From the NCBI RefSeq assembly GCF_000166715.1, contig NZ_AEMI01000019.1:107500-171499 (forward strand): a DNA stretch of 64,000 nucleotides. Direction: 5' to 3'. How positions within the stretch are numbered: position 1 is the first letter of the stretch; the number at the start of each line of letters is the position of its first letter. The notes below the pieces were generated by a model, which was not told the DNA's origin, did not search any database, and saw only the letters and a list, made by a program, of their open reading frames with translations. The position numbers and the translations under genes were made by a program. The DNA is from Leuconostoc gelidum subsp. gelidum KCTC 3527. GTDB taxonomy: Bacteria; Bacillota; Bacilli; Lactobacillales; Lactobacillaceae. Positions 55,649-63,974 of the stretch are shown piece after piece.

Positions 55649-56656
55649 CTAATATGTGTTCTCTAAATTTAATAGAACTTTTCCTTGGCTTTGTTGCGTT
55701 GCAATTTTTTTTATTGCTTCATTAACTTGTAAAAAAGAATATTCCGAATCAATTATTGGTTCAAAGTGCGTTTGTTCAATAAATTTAGTTACCTGTTTCA
55801 ATTGTTCCCCATTGGCTTCTACGTATAAAAAATCATATTGTACTTTAGATAGTTGCGCCAAATTATCCAAAACAAAACCAATAAGTGAAAACAGGATTTT
55901 TCTAGAGTACGAGAAATTTTGATTACGCTGAGCAAATCTTTTATTTGGTCCACCGTTTAAAGAAATCATACGCCCACCTGGCTTCAATAATTTTAAATGT
56001 TTTCTTACAGTTTCAACGCCACGTGTATCAATCACATAGTCATAGATATGTTCATGTTGATCATAATCTGTACTCATATAATCAATAAATCCAGCATTCA
56101 ACTTCTCTGCTATTTCCCTTGAAGGTTTGCTGCCACTAACTGTTACTTGCAATCCCTTAGATATGGCGTAGGGTACCGCCACTTGACCAAAACCACCTGT
56201 ACCACCGGAAATAAACAATCTCTCACCAGCTTTTGGTTTGATCATCTGGAGTATTTGCATAATCGTTAGTCCAGACAACGGCACTGCTGCTGCTTGCGCA
56301 AAAGACAAATTTTCAGGCATTTGCGCAACATAATCAGCGTCTACTGCAATGTATTCAGCAAAAGCTCCCATATCATCAAGTGGTGGCATGGTATACACAT
56401 AATCACCAACATTAAATTTATTGACCTGAGAACCAACTTCAACAACAATTCCTGAAAGTTCATTTCCTAAAGTTTTTGGAAAATCATAGCGACCAAATAA
56501 TTTCACTTTTCCAGTGAGTGCCAACACGATATGAGGATCAACACCAGCTACCATAACTTTGATCAATAGTTGATTATCTTTTATTTTAGGGGTAGAAATA
56601 TCATTGATATCTACGTTTAGTTTGGGAGAATATACTGACATTTGTACTGCTTGCAT
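55649..56656 (-). CDS. Zinc-free MDR dehydrogenase / quinone oxidoreductase-like (second copy)
   Basis: A 335-residue medium-chain reductase of the zeta-crystallin (QOR) type: KVMVAGVDPH, LGNELSGIVVEVG, SGLTIMQIL, and the cofactor loop ISGGTGGFGQVAVPYA. It has no zinc-ligand Cys/His pattern. It is about 45 percent similar by eye to the next gene upstream, so they are tandem duplicates with an 11-bp gap. It would reduce quinones or enals with NADPH. Confidence 0.88.
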   Translation of the reverse strand: MQAVQMSVYSPKLNVDINDISTPKIKDNQLLIKVMVAGVDPHIVLALTGKVKLFGRYDFPKTLGNELSGIVVEVGSQVNKFNVGDYVYTMPPLDDMGAFAEYIAVDADYVAQMPENLSFAQAAAVPLSGLTIMQILQMIKPKAGERLFISGGTGGFGQVAVPYAISKGLQVTVSGSKPSREIAEKLNAGFIDYMSTDYDQHEHIYDYVIDTRGVETVRKHLKLLKPGGRMISLNGGPNKRFAQRNQNFSYSRKILFSLIGFVLDNLAQLSKVQYDFLYVEANGEQLKQVTKFIEQTHFEPIIDSEYSFLQVNEAIKKIATQQSQGKVLLNLENTY

Positions 56657-56667
56657 AATAATTTTCC

Positions 56668-57675
56668 TTAAAATCTAATAACTACTTTTCCTTTAGGGTG
56701 ACCATGCGCAACCAATGATAATGCTTCGTTAATATCATCAAGCATAAAGTGAGTGGGGTCAACAAAAGGTACAATATTATTATCTTCAATAATTTTGGTT
56801 ACTTCTTGGAGTTGTTTTCCATCACTTCGTACAAAAATAAAATGATAGTCAATATTCCGTTTCGCAGCTTGACTATCAACTTTCATACCCGATATGGAAA
56901 ATAATTTTTGTTTCCACAATGGAAAATCATTTGCTATAGCAAAACGCCTATTTGGGCCAGCTTGAAGCGAAAGTAAACGCCCACCGCCATCGGATTTGAT
57001 GATAGATAATTCATGGGCAATTTCGCTTGCTCCTAATGTATCAATGACATAATCAACATCATGCAATACTTCCCAATAATTTTCTCTTTTATAATCAATA
57101 TATTTATCTGCCCCTAACGCCAAAATGTGCTCTTGTGACTCGGAGTTGCCACTAACAATAACTTTCAGTCCCATGCTTTTGGCAATTGGAACGGCCAGTT
57201 GCCCAAAGGAACCAGACCCACCCGAGATGAAAACTGATTCTCCAGCTTTAGCCTCTAATTCTTCATGTAATCCTTGAAATGCTGTCAAACCTGTTAGGGG
57301 GACTGCAACGCCGCTAACAAAATCAAGATTAGCAGCAAGAAGTCCAATCGCATCAGCTTCGACAGCCACATATTCTGCAAATGCGCCAATTTTTGTTAGT
57401 GGCAATCGGGAATAGACTGCATCATTAATCTGATATTGTGTAACATTCTTACCAACTTTTACTACAATACCTGACATTTCATTGCCAAGAATCAATGGCA
57501 TGCTATAATTTTGTATCAGCTTTACAGCACCTGTTCCAATTAATTTTTCTAATGGGTTGACTGCTGCAGCTTTTACCTGCACCAAGACCTCATCATCATT
57601 GATTTCTGGTATTGGAACATCGACAATTTTAGCTTCAAAGTCTTTTGAATATTTTATTATTTGTGCTGCTTTCAT
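56668..57675 (-). CDS. Zinc-free MDR dehydrogenase / quinone oxidoreductase-like (first copy)
   Basis: A 335-residue MDR reductase with KAAAVNPLEKLIG, LILGNEMSGIVVKVG, TGLTAFQGL and FISGGSGSFGQLAVPIA. First gene of the four-gene operon, starting with a TTGAGGAG site. The 5' spacer contains long inverted GTAAC-type repeats facing a tetR gene, so it is probably derepressed by an electrophile. Confidence 0.88.
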   Translation of the reverse strand: MKAAQIIKYSKDFEAKIVDVPIPEINDDEVLVQVKAAAVNPLEKLIGTGAVKLIQNYSMPLILGNEMSGIVVKVGKNVTQYQINDAVYSRLPLTKIGAFAEYVAVEADAIGLLAANLDFVSGVAVPLTGLTAFQGLHEELEAKAGESVFISGGSGSFGQLAVPIAKSMGLKVIVSGNSESQEHILALGADKYIDYKRENYWEVLHDVDYVIDTLGASEIAHELSIIKSDGGGRLLSLQAGPNRRFAIANDFPLWKQKLFSISGMKVDSQAAKRNIDYHFIFVRSDGKQLQEVTKIIEDNNIVPFVDPTHFMLDDINEALSLVAHGHPKGKVVIRF

Positions 57676-57703
57676 TAATAATCACTCCTCAATTTTTTAT
57701 TAC

Positions 57704-57758
57704 GTAACATTTTACAACATTTGTTACTTTTTATATTATTCTTATGAGTAACAAATGT
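57704..57758. promoter_or_regulatory. TetR operator region with three half-sites
   Basis: ACATTTGTTACT (57717-57728) and AGTAACAAATGT (57747-57758) are perfect 12-base inverted arms 18 bases apart. A further GTAACA at 57703-57708 faces the TGTTAC part of the first arm. Located between the divergent operon and tetR. Two tandem TetR dimers are plausible. Confidence 0.75.
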
Positions 57759-57843
57759 CAAGCTTTGTCACTGAATGATTAGTGTGATATCATGTAATAG
57801 ACTTTAACTCTTCATTAACGTATAGAAAGTGGACAAAATAATC

Positions 57844-58392
57844 ATGGAGAAACTAACACAAAAAAAAATCATCGATACCACCCAATTGTTAATTTTAGAA
57901 ACAAACACAACTGATGTGACACTTTCTCAAATTGCGAATAAACTAGGTGTCACACATGGCGCTATATATAAGCATTTTAAGAATAAACAAGAATTGTGGG
58001 AGGCCGTTGCAAAAGGATGGTTTAATCAAATGATATCTGAGCAAATTACTATAACAGCACAAAATATGCCAGACAAACAGACCTATTTACACGATTGGTT
58101 ATGGCTATTTGTCAATGCAAAAAAACGTGCTTATAATGAAAATCCAAAAATGTTTGTATTAAATACGCAATATATTGATAATAACCCCTTTGCCTTGAGA
58201 TCGGTTTTAAAAGAATCTTACCAAAAAATTGACGCTATAATGAATTATAATGATCCAGATTTAGAAAAGGCTGAAGCTATTATGTCAGCTTTTGCCGTTT
58301 TTACGCTACCAAATTTCAAAGAGCTATGGAATCTACCTGATTATCAAAAAAGATTCGAAGCAATTTGGAATTTAATTAGTTTTGGGATATAG
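57844..58392 (+). CDS. TetR-family repressor of the quinone-reductase operon
   Basis: A 182-residue regulator starting at ATG 57844 (a GTG five codons earlier also lies in frame). N-terminal HTH: VTLSQIANKLGVTHGAIYKH, FKNKQELWEAVA, the standard TetR recognition helix. The rest is an all-helical ligand and dimer domain (residues about 65-180). It is divergent from the four-gene operon, with a palindromic operator in the spacer. Confidence 0.9.
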   Translation: MEKLTQKKIIDTTQLLILETNTTDVTLSQIANKLGVTHGAIYKHFKNKQELWEAVAKGWFNQMISEQITITAQNMPDKQTYLHDWLWLFVNAKKRAYNENPKMFVLNTQYIDNNPFALRSVLKESYQKIDAIMNYNDPDLEKAEAIMSAFAVFTLPNFKELWNLPDYQKRFEAIWNLISFGI

Positions 58393-58749
58393 GTTTTTTT
58401 AAACAATCGCTGTCATCGATTAAGTATTTCAGTATTACCACGTCCCATAACGTAACCCAAAGTAACAATTGATCTATTTAATACCGCTATATTTAACGAT
58501 ATAATTAATTCAAGGTTAAGAAAGAGGTAAACGACATGACAAAAATGACAAAACGCATGCAGGAACTAAACAGTAGTATGGTATCATGATATTAAAACTG
58601 CTACAGCGTATTCAATAGTAGCATTGACCTGTACCAGTTTATTACTAACTTACAAGAATTCTCAGACGACTACAATAACAGAACAATCGAAGGCCATAGA
58701 ACGGTACGCACGAAACAAGTTTGTAAGCTATAACTCTTAAAGGGGAAAC
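58393..58749. other. Gene-poor stretch with a broken small gene
   Basis: ATG 58536 with AAGAAAGG upstream starts MTKMTKRMQELNSSMVS and stops. Another frame carries on WYHDIKTATAYSIVALTCTS then LLLTYKNSQTTTITEQSKAI to a stop near 58732, giving a single-TM protein of about 65 residues if one base were restored. It is plasmid- or phage-like and unidentified. Confidence 0.4.
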
Positions 58750-59265
58750 ATGAAATTAGATGAATATTTGAAATCAAACAATACCACGAGATATGAAGTT
58801 GCTAAAATATCTGGCATATCTGAATCATCATTTAAGAACCTATTGCTACAAGATGTTAATAACTATGCTGGGCGTTTTTATCACGCCATAGGGTTAGTGT
58901 TAGGCAAGACTGGCGGGCAAGTATATGATGAAATTACAGCTGATGAGAACACAGTATTTAACTTCTTGGGTAAATACCACATTCACGACAAGGCACGTGT
59001 GACCGAATTACTCGATTACATGCTTTATTTCAAAAAACATGATATTGATGTTACTAGTGTTTCATTTAACATATTTGAAAACGAAATAGAAAGTGGCGAC
59101 ATTTCAGGAGATGAAGATGATGTATTGAAAGTCATTGATAATTTGATCGAAAATTTTAAAACCATGAAAGAAAATGTTGAATCAGGTAATTTGCCAACAC
59201 TTGAAAAAATGGACGAACCACGTATATCCCCCCATATCTTTCAATATCAGCAAGCAAGTTATTGA
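58750..59265 (+). CDS. HTH-containing hypothetical protein (171 aa)
   Basis: The N-terminus (MKLDEYLKSNNTTRYEVAKI, SGISESSFKNLL) resembles an XRE-like HTH used by small phage and plasmid proteins (YEVAKxSGIS). The rest is acidic and helical with a long Glu/Asp stretch. Excellent AAAGGGG ribosome site. It precedes a type I toxin-antitoxin locus and follows plasmid-like debris, so plasmid origin is likely. Exact role unknown; it could be a regulator. Confidence 0.6.
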   Translation: MKLDEYLKSNNTTRYEVAKISGISESSFKNLLLQDVNNYAGRFYHAIGLVLGKTGGQVYDEITADENTVFNFLGKYHIHDKARVTELLDYMLYFKKHDIDVTSVSFNIFENEIESGDISGDEDDVLKVIDNLIENFKTMKENVESGNLPTLEKMDEPRISPHIFQYQQASY

Positions 59266-59297
59266 AAATAGAATAAATCATGTGTTATAATAAAGAC

Positions 59298-59411
59298 ATA
59301 AAAAGAGCCGTAGCGCGAACTACGACTCCTAGCAAACCCGTTTCGACGGTGGCTATAATTTAGTTACGTAAAATAACCATTATCCCAAAGATAAGATGGT
59401 TATTTTTTTTT
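59298..59411 (+). ncRNA. Antisense RNA (antitoxin) of a type I toxin-antitoxin system
   Basis: Promoter -35 TTGAAA (59262-59267), 18-base spacer, -10 TATAAT (59286-59291). The transcript would carry a stem GCCGTAGCGCGAACTACGAC-type hairpin, the conserved AGCAAACCCGTTT loop and GACGGTGGCTATAATTTAG segment of RNA antitoxins paired with holin-like toxins, and end in the terminator AAATAACCAT / ATGGTTATTT with eight T. Its 3' end overlaps the toxin's 3' end on the other strand. Confidence 0.75.
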
Positions 59412-59508
59412 GCTAATTTTTTCGATTAACAAAACTACGAACGTCAAGATGCCTAAGATGAATCCACCAAAGGCAAGCATGAGTTGTAGCGCATCCGATA
59501 CCGGACAC
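59400..59508 (-). pseudogene. Putative holin-like toxin with one-base frameshift at the start
   Basis: GTG at 59508 is preceded by AAAGGAGAGG. With one G removed at 59502-59504 it reads MSVSDALQLMLAFGGFILGI plus LTFVVLLIEKISKKK, a 35-residue single-TM peptide of the putative holin-like toxin family. As given, the start is out of frame with the helix; only a longer frame from far upstream without ribosome site covers it. Either the toxin is inactive or the extra G is a sequencing error. The 3' end overlaps the antisense RNA. Confidence 0.7.
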
Positions 59509-59689
59509 GAGGCCTCTCCTTTCCTAGGATCTGGGTTTACAGTTTTAAAACCATAAGCACCACCACCTTCCAGGATAGCCACCATCTTAACTTGTTTGCT
59601 GTAACCCAGAATAGCAATTGGTCTAAAACATACATGCTTGTGAAATGAAAAAATGTACACTTAAGTTTGCTTGTGAATTTCGAGATTTC

Positions 59690-59717
59690 ACAAACAAAAA
59701 AAGGCTTTCAAAAGCCT
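59690..59717 (-). terminator. Terminator after the 83-aa gene
   Basis: AGGCTTT / AAAGCCT stem with a two-base centre and TTTTTTTTG on the minus strand, about 40 bp after the stop. Confidence 0.75.
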
Positions 59718-59756
59718 GTTATAGCGTTACTTATTATAGCGTGCATTATGTTAACT

Positions 59757-60008
59757 TCAATTGGTATAGTCTCTTTTGATGAATGCTCCAATTACTTTAT
59801 TTTGACTAATGATTTTTCTTGATGAATCAGCTTCAAGGGCACGATACAAAACTCTACTCATTGTTTGATAATCCACTCCGTAATCAGTTAAACTATCGCG
59901 TAGTATTTCTGCAAGTATTTCTGTTTCAACTTCGATATCGGATAGTGTTTCCTTCTCTAGTGCAGCAGCCATCCAATCCGCATGTTCTGTCGTCAAAAAT
60001 TCGTTCAT
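59757..60008 (-). CDS. Hypothetical 83-aa protein
   Basis: Start ATG 60008 with AAAGGAAAA upstream is preferred over 60023. The sequence is acidic and helical: MNEFLTTEHADWMAAALEKE, then IEVETEILAEILRDSLTDYG and a basic end (NKVIGAFIKRDYTN). No TM or known motif. The gene has its own terminator. It sits by the toxin-antitoxin locus and may be plasmid-derived. Function unknown. Confidence 0.55.
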   Translation of the reverse strand: MNEFLTTEHADWMAAALEKETLSDIEVETEILAEILRDSLTDYGVDYQTMSRVLYRALEADSSRKIISQNKVIGAFIKRDYTN

Positions 60009-60023
60009 TATTTTTCCTTTCAT

Positions 60024-60611
60024 TTCTACAAATAAAAAAGTGAGCGTTATTGAAATAATACCTTATGATTACACACTTAACAAGTCTGACACTGGCCCCC
60101 AAAGAAAGCGAGATATTTTATATCTAATTTTAAAATCAACTCTTTAAGTTTTCTTGTATTGATTAAAATAAAATGGTGCTGGTGAAAAGATTTTGAATTA
60201 CGAAAACATCGTGATCACAGTTTGTCATTTTTTAAAGTGACTATTGACGATTTAAATTCAGGTGAGTATCTTTTAGATTTCTTAATAAAAAACGCCTATA
60301 CCTGATTATGTTAGATTCTGCCTTAGTGGCAAAGCAGTCCGAATTTTCCGTGTAGGAGCAGGTTCTAACATTTATAGCTACTTCGAAACTTGACATTGTG
60401 CCATCTTTCTAGCAGTGACACATCACCAATAAATCGATAGGTACCAACATCTTTCAGCGGTTACCACGCAAAAATCATACCAGTATTAATAGCATCTCTA
60501 TAAACACACAAAGAACAGTGTGTTTATTTCCAGTCCTCACTGCCTCTTTTTAATATTCTAAATTAGATAATGTCTCAACCAGAGTTCGTACTAAAAAATA
60601 AATCAACTTTC
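60024..60611. other. Gene-free stretch with decayed coding DNA
   Basis: No frame above about 45 codons. On the minus strand, between about 60380 and 60500, the piece GTYRFIGDVSLLERWHNVKF reads like a conserved protein segment but has stops on both sides. It cannot be assigned. Confidence 0.4.
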
Positions 60612-61502
60612 TTATTCATAGAAAAGTTTCATATTAATACCTTGATCGTGATTTCCAAAGCCTTTACCAAAAATTGTACATCCGCCATTATTTATCGAAT
60701 CTTCATCAATTGACACCTTAAAAACAACAGTAGCTTCATCGTTCATTATGTCAGATAATTTAATATTTGAGAGTGGCTTTCCATCTAGATAACAACCCTC
60801 ACTTGTAAGTCTAATGTTCTTTAAAATTCCATATTGATTAACATTATCTGGAACCCATCTTGGTGTATAGATTCCTCTTGTATCTGAAAAATCTCCAGGA
60901 CTAGTCCATGTTCCTAACTTAACATTATTCACATAAAACGTAATATCCGATAGCCAGACATTATTCGAAAATGGAAATTCTGATCCTAGTTCCATGGACA
61001 GCTCAATCATCTCAACCTTTTTATTTTTTTCAACATAGTTTGGCAATTGGTATTCTAAAAATCCTTCATTCCACCAGATCATCCCAGCATCAATTCTCCC
61101 AGGGTCCATAAAATATGGTGGTTCATCTACCTTCCCAATGTAGTTATTTTTCCCTGCAAGGCCACAGGTTGGTTTGACAGAGAAATCAGTATATTGACCA
61201 ATAGGTATTTCTACATCATAATGTTCCAACTCACTGTAAATTTCAATAGGAAAATGAATATTAATGTTATCAACTTTTATTTTAGCAATCTTGTTATGAC
61301 CTTTTTTTTCAAAAGTTATTATCTGAGCTTCAGCTAATTTATTCAAATGCATTAATATAATCGTGCTACTTAAATTTAGTGCACTAGCTATATTTTGAAC
61401 GCTCATTTTATTTTTAGATAACAACCTTATAATACTTAAGCGGACATCACTTGCCAATGCCTTATAGACAACTAACGATTTTTCTTCAATATCAAGTTCC
61501 AT
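60612..61502 (-). CDS. ArsR-type HTH regulator with large C-terminal sensor-like domain
   Basis: A 296-residue protein. Residues 1-80 are an ArsR/HTH_20 winged helix (YKALASDVRLSIIRLLSKNK, VQNIASALNLSSTIILMHLN). The other 215 residues are a beta-rich domain with many aromatic residues (IWWNEGFLEYQLP, WLSDITFYVNNVKLGTWTSP, RWVPDNVNQYGIL), suggestive of a carbohydrate-binding jelly roll; this last is inference. True ArsR repressors are near 100 residues. It is divergent from a GH43 glycosidase with a 200-bp spacer holding a cre site, so it most likely senses a pentoside and controls the divergent operon. No ribosome-site problem; AGGAGG precedes the ATG. Confidence 0.75.
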   Translation of the reverse strand: MELDIEEKSLVVYKALASDVRLSIIRLLSKNKMSVQNIASALNLSSTIILMHLNKLAEAQIITFEKKGHNKIAKIKVDNINIHFPIEIYSELEHYDVEIPIGQYTDFSVKPTCGLAGKNNYIGKVDEPPYFMDPGRIDAGMIWWNEGFLEYQLPNYVEKNKKVEMIELSMELGSEFPFSNNVWLSDITFYVNNVKLGTWTSPGDFSDTRGIYTPRWVPDNVNQYGILKNIRLTSEGCYLDGKPLSNIKLSDIMNDEATVVFKVSIDEDSINNGGCTIFGKGFGNHDQGINMKLFYE

Positions 61503-61667
61503 AATTATCCTCCAATTTTAAAATGGCAAATAAAAGTATTTTTCTATATATGTACAAATACTTATATACGTATAATAATAACATAAATATGTTTTTAATG
61601 TGTTTTTAAACAATAAAAAGAACAAATGTATTGTAAATATTTTCAAAAAGGTGTTTAATTATATTTA

Positions 61668-61681
61668 TGAAAGCGCTTTCA
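61668..61681. promoter_or_regulatory. cre site (CcpA) before the GH43 gene
   Basis: TGAAAGCGCTTTCA, a perfect palindromic cre, 22 bp upstream of the GH43 ATG. It predicts glucose repression of the glycosidase-symporter operon. Confidence 0.85.
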
Positions 61682-61703
61682 AAAAATTAAAAGGAGTTTC
61701 TTT

Positions 61704-62684
61704 ATGAGCAATTCTATTTCTTACCCTAACCCCCTAATTATTCAGCGGGCAGATCCATATATATATAAACATTTTGATGGCTATTATTACTTTTCAGCAT
61801 CTATTCCAGCTTATAATTTAATTGAAATTCGCAAATCAAAAACAATTTCTGGGTTGGCACATGCTTTGCCTCATACTATTTGGAGAAAACATGACTCTGG
61901 TACTGGAGAACAAAGTGAACTTATTTGGGCTCCTGAAATTCACTATATTAATAATACATGGTATATTTACTACGCAGCCGCTAGTACAATCAATTTTGAT
62001 GAAAATGGTATGTTTCAACACCGAATGTATGTTATTGAATGTTCTGACGAAGACCCCCTGATTGGTGAAGCTAGTTGGATCGAAAAAGGACGCATACAAA
62101 CTCCTATCGATTCATTTGCTCTTGATGCAACAACTTTTGAGCACAATAAAAGATTATATTATGTTTGGGCCCAGAAAGATCCTAAAATCTTTGGAAACAC
62201 TAATCTATATATTTCTGAAATGGAAAACCCTTGGACTTTAAAAACTGCTCCTGTTATGTTAACTCACCCTGAATACGAGTGGGAAACAAAAATATTCGCT
62301 GTGAATGAGGGCCCAGCTATTTTACACCGCAATGGTAAATTCTTTTTGACATACTCTGGTAGTGCTACTGATGAAAATTACTGCATTGGAATGTTAGTTT
62401 GCGATGAAAATTCTGACATATTGGATAAAAATTCTTGGCGCAAAATAGACCACCCTGTATTTACATCGGATGTGGAAAATAGTTTACTAGGTCCTGGACA
62501 CAATTCATTTACTGTATCGGAAGATGACATGACAGACTTGTTGGTTTATCATATTAGAAATTACTCGGATATCAAAGGGGATCCACTATATGATCCCAAT
62601 CGGCATACTATGGTACAACCTTTTTCGTATGATGAACAGGGTTATCCAATATTTGGTAAACCTGAACACTTTATGTCTAACTAA
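61704..62684 (+). CDS. GH43-family glycosidase (arabinofuranosidase/xylosidase type)
   Basis: A 326-residue five-bladed beta-propeller glycosidase without signal peptide. Likely catalytic residues are Asp in RADPYIYKHFDGYYYF (general base), Asp in FALDATTFEH (pKa modulator) and Glu in VNEGPAILHRNGKFFLTYS (acid). Blade repeats end in the (Y/F)xxYS pattern. It hydrolyses arabinosides or xylosides in the cytoplasm; which is undecided. It is followed 21 bp on by an oligosaccharide:H+ symporter and is divergent from the ArsR-type regulator. Strong AAAAGGAG ribosome site. Confidence 0.88.
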   Translation: MSNSISYPNPLIIQRADPYIYKHFDGYYYFSASIPAYNLIEIRKSKTISGLAHALPHTIWRKHDSGTGEQSELIWAPEIHYINNTWYIYYAAASTINFDENGMFQHRMYVIECSDEDPLIGEASWIEKGRIQTPIDSFALDATTFEHNKRLYYVWAQKDPKIFGNTNLYISEMENPWTLKTAPVMLTHPEYEWETKIFAVNEGPAILHRNGKFFLTYSGSATDENYCIGMLVCDENSDILDKNSWRKIDHPVFTSDVENSLLGPGHNSFTVSEDDMTDLLVYHIRNYSDIKGDPLYDPNRHTMVQPFSYDEQGYPIFGKPEHFMSN

Positions 62685-62705
62685 TATTTAGGAGGGAATA
62701 TAACA

Positions 62706-63974
62706 ATGAAGCACTCAACTAGAAAGGGAATGTTTTGGTCATTTCCGATTTCTCATTTTTCATATTTCTTTATTTGGGCTATTGTATCTGGATATTTGAC
62801 GCTTTGGTTAGAGCAGGTCGCTAATTTAAATGGTAGCCAAGCCGGTATTATTTTTTCAATGATGGCTGCTATGTCATTGGTTTTTCAACCTATATTTGGA
62901 TTTTTTTCCGATAAGTTAGTAATGAAAAAAAACTTGGTATTCGTAATTTTGGGGGCAGGGTTATTGATAGGCCCCTACTTTGAATGGGCATTTATGCCAC
63001 TGTTGTCTGCTACCAACTCGTTTAGTATAGCTGTTATTACCGGAATTTATTTATCATTCGTCCTAAATGGCGGTGTTTCAGTTATTGAACAATATATTCA
63101 ACGTGCGTCAATAACCAATCAATTTGAGTTCGGACATTCAAGAATTGGCGGTTCAATTGCAGGAGCCGTAGCTTCGTTTGTCGGAGGACGTTTATTTCTA
63201 ATTAATCCAAATCTTATTTTTTGGGCCGCCACAGGTACAGCAATGATTGCAATAATAATGTTTGCATTTTTTGATAAGATCAACCTCGAAAATGTTGACG
63301 AAGTCACAGATGTTAACGACAAAATTTCTATGAGCGATGTTCGTCATTTATTTAAATTACGAAATTTTTGGGTACTTGGAGTATTCTTCATGGGGGCATC
63401 AGCGCTGTATGACGTGTTTGATCAACAGTTTGTCATTTTTTTTCAAACCTTCTTTCCATCAGTAGCACACGCTACAACAGTTTATTCTAACATTGTAACT
63501 ATTCAAATGGTGATTGAAATTTTGTTAATGATACCAATGCCATATATTATCAATAAAATTGGTGCACGTAATGGACTAATTATTTATGGATTTATTACGG
63601 CTATTCGTATTATAGGTACTGCGCTAGCACCAAATTGGATTTTTATTGTAATACTACGTCTGATGGCCGGATTTGAAATGCCGCTGGTACTAGTCTCAAT
63701 AATGAAGTACATTAACGGGACATTTGACAATAATTTATATGCTACAATTTACGCCTTGGCAGCTAATTTCATGAAGCAAATATCTGTTTTTATATTTTCA
63801 GCGTTAGCCGGCCATATGTATGATTCAATCGGATTTCAACACACCTACTTACTGATGGGAAGTATTGTGTTAATTATTACTATTTTTACTGCCTTCCTTT
63901 TAGAAAACGATCATGGGGACAAGAAAACAATATTAAGGGAGGAAAGTATTTTAAAAAATCCAAAAAAAATATAG
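62706..63974 (+). CDS. Oligosaccharide:H+ symporter (OHS/LacY-like MFS)
   Basis: A 422-residue MFS symporter of the OHS family: N-terminal FPISHFSYFFIWAIVSGYLT, QAGIIFSMMAAMSLVFQPIF and GFFSDKLVMKKNL, and the typical FEFGHSRIGGSIAGAVASF loop. Twelve TM segments, ending in a polar tail. It probably imports the arabino- or xylo-oligosaccharide that the GH43 enzyme hydrolyses; the coupling is inferred from the 21-bp gap. Ribosome site AGGAGGG. Confidence 0.85.
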   Translation: MKHSTRKGMFWSFPISHFSYFFIWAIVSGYLTLWLEQVANLNGSQAGIIFSMMAAMSLVFQPIFGFFSDKLVMKKNLVFVILGAGLLIGPYFEWAFMPLLSATNSFSIAVITGIYLSFVLNGGVSVIEQYIQRASITNQFEFGHSRIGGSIAGAVASFVGGRLFLINPNLIFWAATGTAMIAIIMFAFFDKINLENVDEVTDVNDKISMSDVRHLFKLRNFWVLGVFFMGASALYDVFDQQFVIFFQTFFPSVAHATTVYSNIVTIQMVIEILLMIPMPYIINKIGARNGLIIYGFITAIRIIGTALAPNWIFIVILRLMAGFEMPLVLVSIMKYINGTFDNNLYATIYALAANFMKQISVFIFSALAGHMYDSIGFQHTYLLMGSIVLIITIFTAFLLENDHGDKKTILREESILKNPKKI

